DNA from: Xanthomonas cassavae CFBP 4642
GTDB taxonomy: Bacteria > Pseudomonadota > Gammaproteobacteria > Xanthomonadales > Xanthomonadaceae
DNA length: 12,927 bases
Reading direction: 5' to 3'
Assembly: GCF_000454545.1 (NCBI RefSeq)
Contig: NZ_CM002139.1
Location: 1,735,483-1,748,409, forward strand
The position numbers and the translations under genes are program-made. The notes beneath the pieces are model-generated. The model was not told where the DNA came from, did no database searches, and saw only the letters and a list, made by a program, of their open reading frames with translations. Shown here piece after piece: positions 1-7,016 of this stretch (positions are counted from its first letter, which is position 1; each line of letters opens with the position of its first letter).

Positions 1-2
1 CG

Positions 3-944
3 AAAACGGCAAAAAACCGGGGGTTTGAGCGCCCTCAGCGCGGCGGATGTGGCGTGTTTCGTTTTCCGGCTGCGTTGATCAGACCATCCCTAAAGCCCGG
101 ATGGAAGAATCCCAAGCACGCACAGCAGTGGCTTAATACGCTGAATGAGTACGCGGTTCCGCGGATTGGCTCCCTTCCCATCGACCAGTTGCAGCCCAGG
201 CACATTGCGAATGTCCTCCGCCCCATCTGGCTCGACAAAGCAGAGACAGCAAGTCGCGTGAAGCAACGGCTACACGCGGTAATGGCGTGGGGTTGGGCGC
301 ACGGATTCAACCAAGCCAACCCAGTCGATGTCGTAACACATCTGCTTCCGCTGCAACCAGGAAAGTCTGTTCGGCAGGAGCATCAGCCAGCAATGCCCTG
401 GGCAAAGCTCCCATCGTTTGTGAAAGCAGAGCTTGCAGGAGCTGGCGAGTACGAAGTCACGAGGAATGCTTTGTTGTTCCTCATCCTAAATGCCAGTCGT
501 TCCGGTGAGGTGCGCGGGATGACCTGGGCAGAAGTGAACCTCCGCACGAAGCTGTGGACGATTCCTGCGGCTCGTGTGAAGGCCAAACAGCTACATCGAG
601 TTCCATTGTCGGAGCAGTCCATCGAGCTCCTCAGGCGCTTGGAAGACCATCACGACGAGCTCGTCTTTCCCTCTGTGCAGGCGCGTTCCGTCATGTCGGA
701 CATGACGCTTACAGCGTTATTGCGGAGAGTGAACGCACCTAGTGACACGCCTGGGCGTATTGCGACCGCGCACGGGTTCCGGTCGAGCTTCCGCGACTGG
801 TGCAGCGAGCAAGGTTATGCCCGTGACTTGGCAGAGTGGGCATTAGCGCACACGGTCAAGGACAAGGTCGAGGCCGCCTACCACCGTACAGATCTCTTGG
901 AGCAACGTCGTCCGATGATGCAAGCCTGGGCCGACTTTGTTTAG
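3..944 (+). CDS. P4-type tyrosine recombinase (integrase), 5' end outside window
   Basis: Site-specific integrase of the P4/DUF4102 family, which inserts genomic islands, usually into tRNA genes. The frame is open to the left edge, so the N-terminal arm-binding domain probably lies outside the window; a GTG at 54 exists but has no convincing ribosome binding site. Numbering from that GTG, the core-binding domain spans about residues 15-100 (GWKNPKHAQQW, then LRPIWLDKAETASRVKQR). The catalytic domain follows: Arg149 in SRSGEVRG, His240 and Arg243 in AHGFR, His266 in LAH, and the nucleophile Tyr276 in AAYHRTDLLEQRR. All the expected catalytic residues are present, so the visible part looks functional. 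The C terminus is AWADFV. The stop codon TAG is formed by two host bases plus the first base of the downstream IS element; without the IS the stop would be TAA at the same codon. Alternative: a copy genuinely truncated at its 5' end. Confidence 0.88.
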   Translation, partial: KTAKNRGFERPQRGGCGVFRFPAALIRPSLKPGWKNPKHAQQWLNTLNEYAVPRIGSLPIDQLQPRHIANVLRPIWLDKAETASRVKQRLHAVMAWGWAHGFNQANPVDVVTHLLPLQPGKSVRQEHQPAMPWAKLPSFVKAELAGAGEYEVTRNALLFLILNASRSGEVRGMTWAEVNLRTKLWTIPAARVKAKQLHRVPLSEQSIELLRRLEDHHDELVFPSVQARSVMSDMTLTALLRRVNAPSDTPGRIATAHGFRSSFRDWCSEQGYARDLAEWALAHTVKDKVEAAYHRTDLLEQRRPMMQAWADFV

Positions 945-960
945 GGAATCTCTAAAAACC
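944..960 (+). repeat. left terminal inverted repeat of the IS5-family element
   Basis: Seventeen bases that match the reverse complement of 2159-2175 at 13 positions. The first base also supplies the G of the integrase TAG stop codon. Confidence 0.7.
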
Positions 961-1012
961 CCAGCATCCTGTCATCATTGACGTAATGCGATGCTAGCGG
1001 AGGGTGCTACAG

Positions 1013-2032
1013 ATGATCAGTTTGTTCGCCGGTGAAGAACGTGATGCTAAACGTCAGCAATTGAGTGATCCGCTGGCCGTGTTGTCGCGTCACATCGACT
1101 TTGGCGGTATTGCCCGTGCGGTGGATGCGAGGCTGTCGCTCGGGCCGAAGGCCAAGGGTGGCCGGCCAGCGTGGCCGACTGAGGTGATGATCAGGGTGTT
1201 GCTGTTGCAGCAGTTGTACAACCTTTCCGACGATGCGTTGGAGTATCAGTTGCTGGATCGGCGTAGCTTCGTTCGGTTCGTCGGTCTGGAGAAGAGCGGC
1301 AAGGTGCCGGATGCGAAGACGATCTGGGTATGGCGCGAGCGGCTGAAGAACAATGACGTGATCGGAGATATCGATGCGGCGATCAGCGGACAACTGGCGC
1401 GCGCCGGTTACATTGCCCGTGGCGGGCAGATCATTGATGCCAGCATCGTCAGTGCGCCGATCCAGCGCAACACGCGCGAGGAAAACGCGCGCATCAAGCA
1501 GAACGACATCCCGGAGGATTGGAGCGATGCCAAGCGCGCGCAGAAGGACGTGGATGCGCGCTGGACGAGCAAGCACGGCAGCTCCTATTACGGTTACAAG
1601 TTGCACGCCAATGTCGATCGTCGCTGGGGATTCATTCGCGTGCACGAGGTCAGCAGCGCGAACGTGCATGACAGCCGGTACTTCGAGCGGTTGCTGGATG
1701 CGGGTAATACCGCACGCATACTTCGTGCCGATAGCGCTTATGCCGACCGGGACCGTGAAGCCCGCTTGAAGCAAGAGGGATATCGTGTGGACATCCAGCA
1801 CAAAGGTACACGCGGCAACGCATTGAGCTCGGCCCAGCAGCGGCGCAATCAGCGCATCGCGAAAGATCGGGTGTTTGTCGAGCACGCATTCGCGCGACTG
1901 ACGCAACAAGGTGGCAAGTGTCTACGCACGCTCGGCTTGGCACGTGCGAAGGTGGTCATCGGATTGAAGGTTGCCGGCCATAACCTGCTGCGTCTGGCAC
2001 GATTGCAGCAGGCCGGGATGCGGCCGGTATGA
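1013..2032 (+). CDS. IS5-family DDE transposase
   Basis: Transposase of 339 aa that cuts and joins the IS ends through a two-metal DDE active site. The ATG at 1013 is preferred because GGAGGG (999-1004) lies eight bases upstream; the in-frame GTG at 1004 overlaps that site. An N-terminal DUF772-like helical domain (about residues 30-115, with LLLQQLYNLSDDALEYQLLD) precedes the DDE_Tnp_1-type catalytic domain. Catalytic candidates are Asp142 (IIDASIV), Asp240 (LRADSAYAD) and Glu290 (VFVEHAFARL), the last in the R-x-x-x-x-VE-x-x-F pattern typical of IS5. The length fits the family (about 320-340 aa) and no lesion is visible. It resembles the IS1478-type transposases of Xanthomonas, from memory only. 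The long - strand frame across the same region is a shadow. Confidence 0.93.
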   Translation: MISLFAGEERDAKRQQLSDPLAVLSRHIDFGGIARAVDARLSLGPKAKGGRPAWPTEVMIRVLLLQQLYNLSDDALEYQLLDRRSFVRFVGLEKSGKVPDAKTIWVWRERLKNNDVIGDIDAAISGQLARAGYIARGGQIIDASIVSAPIQRNTREENARIKQNDIPEDWSDAKRAQKDVDARWTSKHGSSYYGYKLHANVDRRWGFIRVHEVSSANVHDSRYFERLLDAGNTARILRADSAYADRDREARLKQEGYRVDIQHKGTRGNALSSAQQRRNQRIAKDRVFVEHAFARLTQQGGKCLRTLGLARAKVVIGLKVAGHNLLRLARLQQAGMRPV

Positions 2033-2342
2033 ATGCCGCAGGCCAGAAGAACGCCTCGCGCGCAGCGTCGGCGAGCTGAGAGCTTGGCCGACCATGTCAG
2101 AGTGCTGATGTTTCCAAGCATCGTCACCTCCATGCATGCGCCACATCGACTCCGGCATGGTTATTCGAGGTGCCCTTAATCTCTTGGTGGATATTCAGGT
2201 GAGGCGCCTCCGGGCATGAAGGCGTCGCCCCAAGTGAATCACGCTACCTGGGTTCTTCTTGCCGATCCCATTGCATGAGGGGGGGCGAAACTCCCATTGC
2301 GGGCCGGGCCTTGAATTTATGAATCACTGAGCCGACTTCACT
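2033..2342. other. gene-free stretch: IS tail and former 3' flank of the integrase
   Basis: Positions 2033-2158 are the noncoding tail of the IS element, followed by its right repeat to 2175. From 2176 the original sequence downstream of the integrase resumes. It holds a 10-bp palindrome GAGGCGCCTC (2201-2210), but no reading frame with a ribosome binding site and no tRNA. A 7-bp inverted repeat (TCACTGA 2324-2330, TCAGTGA 2347-2353) overlaps the end of the dehydrogenase gene. It could be a weak terminator for the - strand unit, but no T-run follows it. Confidence 0.5.
2159..2175 (-). repeat. right terminal inverted repeat of the IS5-family element
   Basis: Reverse complement matches 944-960 at 13 of 17 positions and is followed directly by TTA, the same three bases that precede the left end. 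Confidence 0.7.
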
Positions 2343-3206
2343 TCATTCAGTGAACAGTTTGACCACGCCGGTCATGTTGTCCTTGCCCAGGCCACGTTCG
2401 ATCGCGCTGCGGAACACGCCACGTGCCGCAGCAATGGTCGGTGCGGCGACGTCCGAACCGGCGGCCTGGAGGGTGTAGCCGAAGTCCTTCTCGATCAGCT
2501 CGATGGGAAACTGCGGTGCGAAGTTGCCCGACAGCATCGACCCGGTGATGCGGCTCGCCACAATGCTCCATACCGGCGTCGCTGCCACGGCTTCGAGCAC
2601 GCGCGCCACGTCTGCACCTGAGTGCCGGAGCATGCCGATCAGCTCGCCCAGCACAGTGACCTGGATGCCCAGCAGGGTGTTGGTTGTCAGCTTGGTCAGC
2701 GCGCCGGCGCCCAGCGGGCCGACGTGCTGGATGGACGAGCCCATCGCCTTGAGGACCGGCTCAGCGCGCGCCAGGGTATCCCCCTCGCCGCCGATGAGGT
2801 GGACCAGTTGCCCCGCTTCGGCCTGCGGCGTCGTGCCCGATACCGGGGCTTCGATCAGGCCCAGCGAACGCTCTGCCGCATGCGCGCCCAGCTCCCGAAT
2901 CCACTCGGCGGTCAGCGTCGAGCTTTCAATGGCGATCGCGCCCGCGGCCATGCCGGCCAGCGCGCCGGCGTTGGCATCCAGCCAGACCTGGCGCGATGCT
3001 TGGTCGTCGCGCACCATTGCCATCACGAAATCGGCGCCGATGGCGGCCTCTTTCGGAGTGGTTGCCAGCCTGGCGCCAGCGGCGACCAGCCCCTCGGCGG
3101 CGGCCGGACTGCGGTTCCAGACCGTCACGCTGTGACCGGCCTTGATGAGGTTGGCGGCCATGCGCGATCCCATCGCGCCCAGGCCCAAAACTGCAATCTT
3201 GCTCAT
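2343..3206 (-). CDS. NAD(P)-dependent beta-hydroxyacid dehydrogenase (3-hydroxyisobutyrate dehydrogenase family)
   Basis: Cytoplasmic oxidoreductase of 287 aa. The family interconverts beta-hydroxyacids and semialdehydes; relatives reduce succinic semialdehyde or glyoxylate. An N-terminal Rossmann fold carries GLGAMG (residues 8-13). Asn31-Arg32-Ser33 after the second strand suggests NADPH rather than NADH. The substrate loop is APVSGTTPQAEAG (120-132) and the catalytic lysine is Lys172 in ALTKLTTNTL, with Asn176 close by. The all-helical C-terminal half contains the usual KDFGY segment (240-244). The ATG at 3206 is chosen because AGAGGA lies seven bases upstream; an in-frame upstream start at 3266 would only add a non-homologous extension. 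The gene stands alone behind AT-rich element A and is probably its own transcription unit. The exact substrate is unknown. Confidence 0.92.
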   Translation of the reverse strand: MSKIAVLGLGAMGSRMAANLIKAGHSVTVWNRSPAAAEGLVAAGARLATTPKEAAIGADFVMAMVRDDQASRQVWLDANAGALAGMAAGAIAIESSTLTAEWIRELGAHAAERSLGLIEAPVSGTTPQAEAGQLVHLIGGEGDTLARAEPVLKAMGSSIQHVGPLGAGALTKLTTNTLLGIQVTVLGELIGMLRHSGADVARVLEAVAATPVWSIVASRITGSMLSGNFAPQFPIELIEKDFGYTLQAAGSDVAAPTIAAARGVFRSAIERGLGKDNMTGVVKLFTE

Positions 3207-3338
3207 GGTGTTTTCCTCTGAAGTCGTGCGGGCCAGATGCGCCAGGCCCCTCTGGCTGTCGATCAAATGAATGGCTCGGTCGGGTCGATGCCAGGCCCGC
3301 CGGCGTTACGACTATGGGAGGATAATGCGATCGCACAT

Positions 3339-3391
3339 GAAATAAATCCAATCCTGTTATTTTATTTAGTCAATAACACAGATTTATATCA
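3339..3391 (-). promoter_or_regulatory. AT-rich regulatory element A, upstream of the hydroxyacid dehydrogenase
   Basis: A 53-bp stretch (about 23 % GC in a GC-rich region) that matches element B (7663-7715) at 38 of 53 positions without gaps. The 17 bases nearest the gene, AGGATTGGATTTATTTC read on the - strand, are identical. It contains a perfect 6-bp inverted repeat, GTTATT-N10-AATAAC, as expected for a dimeric regulator of LysR type (inference). It starts 13 bases after the stop of the upstream membrane-protein remnant and lies about 130 bases before the dehydrogenase ATG. TTGGAT inside the element and CATTAT 18 bases further on may be the -35 and -10 boxes; this is a weak match. Confidence 0.65.
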
Positions 3392-3404
3392 GCCGTTGCC
3401 CATG

Positions 3405-3873
3405 TCAGTCGTGCGCGGACAGGCGATCGCCGAACATGAAACACACCAGGCCCATCAGCATCACGCCCAGGCCGGCGAACTTCCACCAGTAGACCGGGCG
3501 CACCGGCACCTGGATCGGACCGACGCTGTCGATGAACATGCCGGCGGCCAGTTGGCCGATGATGAACAGGAACATGGCTTTGGTGACGCCGATGCGCGGG
3601 GCCAGGAACACCGTGGTGAACACGAAGCCGGCACCGATCACGCCACCCAGCCAACGCCACTACGACTGCTGCCCGACCGTTGGCGGGGACGCTTTGCCAA
3701 TCGGCCTGACACGCTGCCCCCACACCCAGGCACAGCGCGCCGATGGCGAAGGAGAAGAACGAGGTAACCAGCGCCTGGCTGCCAACACCGGCGCTCAGCC
3801 GGCTGTTGACCGCGGCCTGGATTGATAGGCCGGCCCCGCCGGCCAGAGCCATGAGGAGATAGAGCAGACTCAT
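3405..3873 (-). pseudogene. small DMT-superfamily membrane protein (DUF606/YdcZ type), broken
   Basis: An intact homologue would be an inner-membrane protein of about 155 aa with five or so hydrophobic helices, of unknown substrate. The N-terminal part starts at 3873 (MSLLYLLMALAGGAGL, then IQAAVNSRLSAGVGSQAL, both typical of DUF606) and stays in frame to about ADWQSVPA. The C-terminal part lies in another frame and starts at RWLGGVIGAGFVF, running to GDRLSAHD before the stop at 3405. Two lesions are visible: a net +1 base between about 3670 and 3690, and a TAG codon at 3662-3660 directly before WRWLGG. The family commonly has WW there, so TGG to TAG is likely. The total of 469 bases is one more than a multiple of three, in agreement. 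It follows the YVTN gene by 82 bases. Confidence 0.75.
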
Positions 3874-3955
3874 CGGTTTTCCCTGTTTTATGCGTGCACC
3901 ACGAAGTGGCCTGCAGCGCGCCGTGGCATCCGCACGCGAGCGCCCTGTTGCTGGC

Positions 3956-5022
3956 TCATGGCTTGTGGGGTACAGGGCGCACCGCCAGCGCGATGCCATC
4001 GGGTCGGCCGACCACGATGCGTTCGATCTCATGCAGCGAGTCCAGATCGATCACGGCGACAAAGCCGTCAGACGTGCACGAAACGAAGGCACGGTTGCCG
4101 CTGGCGTCCATGTGGATGCCAGCGCCGCGCCCGATCTGCAGGCGCTTGACGAGCGTGCGGCTGGCCGCGTCGAACACCGCCAGCGCGCCGGTATTGACGC
4201 TGACCACCATGACCCGGCGGCCGTCCGGGGTGAAGGCCAGGCGGTGCGCGCCGTCCAGGCCGCTGGCGAAGGTCGCGGCGATGCGACGCGAGGCCAGGTC
4301 GATCACGTACAGCATGCCGTCCGGGCCCACTGCCCACAGCTCGCGTTCGTCGGGGAGACATCGAAGCCTTCGGTGCCCGGCCCGCTGGGCACTATCGTGT
4401 GCACTCAGTCCATCCGCGGCTTGGCAGCGGCCGGCAGCACGCCGGTCGGCGGCATGCTCGGCGGCATCAGGCGCCGCTCGAACAGGCTGACCGTGCCGGA
4501 GCCCGAGTTGGTGGCATAGGCGCGCTGGCCGTCGGGCGCCACATGCAGCAGGTGGGTGGTGTCCTGGCCGGTGCCCATGATCCAGTCGATAGCGCGCGCC
4601 TGTGGATCGAGATGCCCGATGGCCTTGGAGCCCTGGGCAGTGAACCACAGGCGATCCTGCACAAAGGCCAGCCCGTGCGGGCCGAACAGCGGCGTGGTGT
4701 CGATCGGCGCCTTCGCCCGGCCGGTTTGCAGGTCAATCACGTCGATGCGATGGAAGGCGCCATAGCCGGGATTGGACACGTATGCGGTGCGCCCGTCCGT
4801 CGATACCGCGATTTCGTGCGGATCGGGCCCGAGCGGGGCGCTGGCCAGCAACGCGAAGCTGTCCGGGTCGCGCAGTTGCAGTGCCTGCTCGGTCTTAGAG
4901 ATCACCAGCAGCCGCCGCGGTGGCAGTTCCGCCGCCACGGCAAGCACCGGCAGGCAGGCCAGCAGCAAGGCAGCCCACCATCGTGCTGCCTTGCCGCCGG
5001 CTCCACGCTGGCGGCGACGCAT
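3956..5022 (-). pseudogene. exported YVTN beta-propeller protein (YncE-like), broken
   Basis: An intact version would be a periplasmic beta-propeller of about 355 aa. Such proteins often accompany redox enzymes, but their function is rarely known. The start at 5022 overlaps the stop of the ene-reductase (TGATG), so translation is probably coupled. The N terminus is a Sec-type signal (WWAALLLACLPVLAVAAE, residues about 14-31). Repeat blades include DPHEIAVSTDGRTAYVSNPG, APDGQRAYATNSGSGTVSLF, FTPDGRRVMVVSVNTGALAV and DASGNRAFVSC. Two lesions are visible: an in-frame TGA at 4407-4405 after AKPRMD, and a missing base near 4350-4355, where TCCCCGACGAA should probably read with one more G to join DVSP to DERELWAVG. 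The total length of 1067 bases is one short of a multiple of three, in agreement. The GTG directly after the TGA cannot rescue the product because of the frameshift. Confidence 0.8.
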
Positions 5023-6137
5023 CACTGCGCCGCGCCCTTGCCCGGGCCGCAGTAGCGCGACAGCCAGTAGCCGTAGGACACTGGCAGCACGCCAGCCGGC
5101 TTTTCCTCGCCCAGCTCCACAGCGATCTGGTAGGCATAGTGCGGATTGGCCAGGTGCGCGCGGGCGATCAGCACCAAATCCATCTGACCCTCGGCCACGG
5201 CCTTCTCGGCCATCTTCGGGTCGTCGATGCACCAGCCCGCGGCCACCGGCATCTGCGTATCCTGCTTGACGCGGCCGGCGACCGGCACGAAGAAGCCTGG
5301 CCCCCACGGGGTTTTGCCGTTGATGGTGGAGAAGCCGATGCTGGCGTCGATCAGATCCAGGCCGCCGTCGCGCATCTTGCGCACCAGCTCGACCGCCTCG
5401 GGATAGAAGCTGTCGTCATGCCCGTCGTACTCGACCACGCCGAAGCGCGCGGTCAGCGGCAGGTGCTCCGGCCACACCTCGCGCACGGCCTGCATCGTCT
5501 CCAGCAAGAAGCGGCCGCGATTGTCTGCGCTGCCGCCGTACTGGTCGGTGCGCTGGTTGGCGATGGGCGAGAAGAAGCTTTGCGCGAGGTAGCCGTGCGC
5601 GAAGTGCAGTTCCAGCCACTGGAAGCCGGACAACAGCGCACGCTTGGCCGCCTCGATGAAATCGGCCTTGACCCGGGCGATGTCGTCCGGGGACATGGCC
5701 TGCGGCACCTTCGGCAGACCGCCGCCGAAGGCGATCGCCGAGGGCGCGAGGGTCGGCCAGCCGCGGCGGTCGCCGTCGGCGATGTGGTCGTCGCCTTCCC
5801 ACGGCTTGTTGGCGCTGGCCTTGCGGCCGGCATGGCCGATCTGGATGCCGGGCACCGCTCCGGCCGCCTTGATGGCTGAGGCGATGCGCGCCATGCCCTC
5901 GATCTGCCCGTCTTCCCACAGGCCGGTGCAGCCTGGGGTGATGCGGCCTTCCGGCGAGACGCCGGTGGCTTCGACGATCACCAGTCCGGCGCCGCCGCGA
6001 GCCATGCCGGTGTAGTGCGCCAGATGCCATTCGTTCACGTAGCCCTCGTGGGCCTGGTACTGGCACATCGGCGGGATCGCGATGCGGTTGCGAAGGGTGA
6101 CGTCCTTTAGTTTGAACGGCGTGAACAGTGCGGACAT
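5022..6137 (-). CDS. Old Yellow Enzyme family ene-reductase, XenA/YqjM type
   Basis: FMN-dependent NAD(P)H oxidoreductase of 371 aa that reduces activated C=C bonds of enones, maleimides and quinones, and in some relatives nitrate esters or nitroaromatics. It is cytoplasmic, with a TIM-barrel fold. The N terminus (LKDVTLRNRIAIPPMCQY) marks the XenA/YqjM branch through Cys25, which tunes the flavin potential, and Tyr27. His178 and His181 (ELHFAHGY) bind the substrate carbonyl, Tyr183 is the proton-donor candidate, and Arg231 contacts FMN. Trp302 and Trp358 also occur at the positions I remember for Pseudomonas XenA. One oddity: the phosphate-binding motif reads LIARAHLANP, with Ala325 where relatives usually have Gly. 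The ATG at 6137 follows GAGG at a six-base distance. The stop overlaps the YVTN start by one base. It follows the DJ-1 gene after 116 bases that hold a GC-rich stem (GGCGCC at 6212 and 6227) without a T-run. Confidence 0.95.
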   Translation of the reverse strand: MSALFTPFKLKDVTLRNRIAIPPMCQYQAHEGYVNEWHLAHYTGMARGGAGLVIVEATGVSPEGRITPGCTGLWEDGQIEGMARIASAIKAAGAVPGIQIGHAGRKASANKPWEGDDHIADGDRRGWPTLAPSAIAFGGGLPKVPQAMSPDDIARVKADFIEAAKRALLSGFQWLELHFAHGYLAQSFFSPIANQRTDQYGGSADNRGRFLLETMQAVREVWPEHLPLTARFGVVEYDGHDDSFYPEAVELVRKMRDGGLDLIDASIGFSTINGKTPWGPGFFVPVAGRVKQDTQMPVAAGWCIDDPKMAEKAVAEGQMDLVLIARAHLANPHYAYQIAVELGEEKPAGVLPVSYGYWLSRYCGPGKGAAQ

Positions 6138-6253
6138 GACGGACCTCGAAGATGGTGGATGGATAAAACAGACCAGCCCGCGAACCGTCAGGCGGACGCA
6201 GGCGATGGCTTGGCGCCGCCAGGGGTGGCGCCGGCAATGACGGTGGGGTAGGG

Positions 6254-6955
6254 TTAGCGCGCCTCGTGGACGGCTTCCAGCACCAGACGCGCGACATCCT
6301 CGGACAAGGCTGGGTTCTGCCCGGTGGCGAGCTTGCCGTCACGCACCGCGAAGGGCTGGAAGTCCGGGCCGCTCTCGTATTTGGCGCCCAGCCCGCGGAT
6401 GCGGGCCTCCAGCAGGAACGGCACCTTGTCGGTCAGGCCGGCGGCCGCTTCTTTGCTGTCGGTGAAGGCGGCCACGCGGCGGCCGGAGACCAGCCGCTGG
6501 CCGTTGGTGTCCCTGACGTTCACGAGTCCGGCCGGGCCGTGGCAGACCGCCGAGACGACCTTGCCGTTGGCCCAGGCGTCAGACAACAGGTTGGCCAGCT
6601 TGGTGCTCTTGGGCAGGTCCCACATGGTGCCGTGGCCGCCGGGCAGAAACACCGCTGAGTAGCCTTCGGTGGACAGGCCGTCGATCTTCATCGAGGCCTC
6701 GATCTTCTGCATCGCCGCGGCGTCCTTGAGGAAGCGCTCGACGCTGGGCGGATTCTTGCCTTCGGCCTCCAGCGAGTGCGGGTCGATCGGAATCTTGCCG
6801 CCAACGATGGAGGCAATGTCCACCTGCGCGCCCGCATCGACGAAGGCGTAGTACGGCGTAGACAGTTCTTCGAACCACACCCCGGTAGGCCGCGGGTCGT
6901 CGCCCGTAGTGGCCTGGGAGGTGAGGATCATCAGGATCTTGATGGTGGTGCTCAT
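6254..6955 (-). CDS. DJ-1/PfpI family protein (type 1 glutamine amidotransferase-like, Hsp31-like)
   Basis: Cytoplasmic protein of 233 aa. Family members act as glutathione-independent glyoxalases, deglycases or chaperones; the reaction here is not known. The nucleophile is Cys138 in the elbow AVCHGPAG with His139 next to it, and the acidic partner is Glu29 or Glu30 in GVWFEEL. Other family marks are STPYYAFVDAGAQVDIAS (32-49), GGKIPIDPHS (52-61) and FLPGGHGTMWDL (103-114). The length fits the Hsp31-like group (about 220-240 aa). The ATG at 6955 is preferred, with GGGAG about nine bases upstream; an upstream in-frame start would read through that site. It lies 61 bases after the SRPBCC gene, with a terminator-like hairpin between them. 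It could protect the cell from reactive dicarbonyls, in line with the VOC protein of the same cluster. Confidence 0.92.
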   Translation of the reverse strand: MSTTIKILMILTSQATTGDDPRPTGVWFEELSTPYYAFVDAGAQVDIASIVGGKIPIDPHSLEAEGKNPPSVERFLKDAAAMQKIEASMKIDGLSTEGYSAVFLPGGHGTMWDLPKSTKLANLLSDAWANGKVVSAVCHGPAGLVNVRDTNGQRLVSGRRVAAFTDSKEAAAGLTDKVPFLLEARIRGLGAKYESGPDFQPFAVRDGKLATGQNPALSEDVARLVLEAVHEAR

Positions 6956-6974
6956 GGGAAGGATCTCCCGCAAT

Positions 6975-7008
6975 TGAAAACCGCAAAAGCCGCCCTTGCG
7001 GGGCGGCT
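6975..7008 (-). terminator. terminator-like hairpin between the SRPBCC and DJ-1 genes
   Basis: On the - strand an 8-bp GC stem (AGCCGCCC, loop CGCAA, GGGCGGCT; + strand 6988-7008) is followed by TTTTGCGGTTTTC. This looks like a Rho-independent terminator with an interrupted T-tract. It lies nine bases after the SRPBCC stop codon and in front of genes on the same strand, so it may lower expression of the downstream genes or mark the end of a short transcript. Confidence 0.6.
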
Positions 7009-7016
7009 GATATGCA

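Larger units (their letters stand above)
944..2175 (+). mobile_element. IS5-family insertion sequence, about 1232 bp
   Basis: The element is bounded by imperfect terminal inverted repeats: left end 944-960 and right end 2159-2175 agree at 13 of 17 positions, sharing GGG, CTC and AACC blocks. The bases TTA flank it on both sides (941-943 and 2176-2178), consistent with the 3-bp target duplication of some IS5-family groups. It holds one transposase gene and a noncoding tail. A 6-bp inverted repeat (AGCATC at 963-968, GATGCT at 990-995) lies just before the transposase ribosome binding site and might limit translation from read-through transcripts. The open transposase and matching flanks suggest a recent, possibly active copy. 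The exact ends are inferred by eye, and a shift of one base cannot be excluded. Confidence 0.82.

Noticed and set aside
54..944. Integrase as an N-terminally deleted pseudogene starting at GTG 54
   Set aside because: The frame is open to the window edge and the residues before GWKN already align with the family (VFRF...AA), so the missing part more likely lies outside the window.
1007..1909. 300-codon open frame on the - strand across the transposase
   Set aside because: It mirrors the GC-rich transposase gene, has no recognisable domain or ribosome binding site, and the + strand frame has complete DDE motifs.
4920..5879. 319-codon open frame on the + strand
   Set aside because: It lies antisense to the ene-reductase, whose active-site residues are all present; its composition (Arg, Ala, His, Gly repeats) is typical of a shadow frame.
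6211..6236. GC-rich inverted repeat GGCGCC/GGCGCC between the DJ-1 and ene-reductase genes as a terminator
   Set aside because: No T-run follows on either strand and such short palindromes are frequent in DNA of this GC content.
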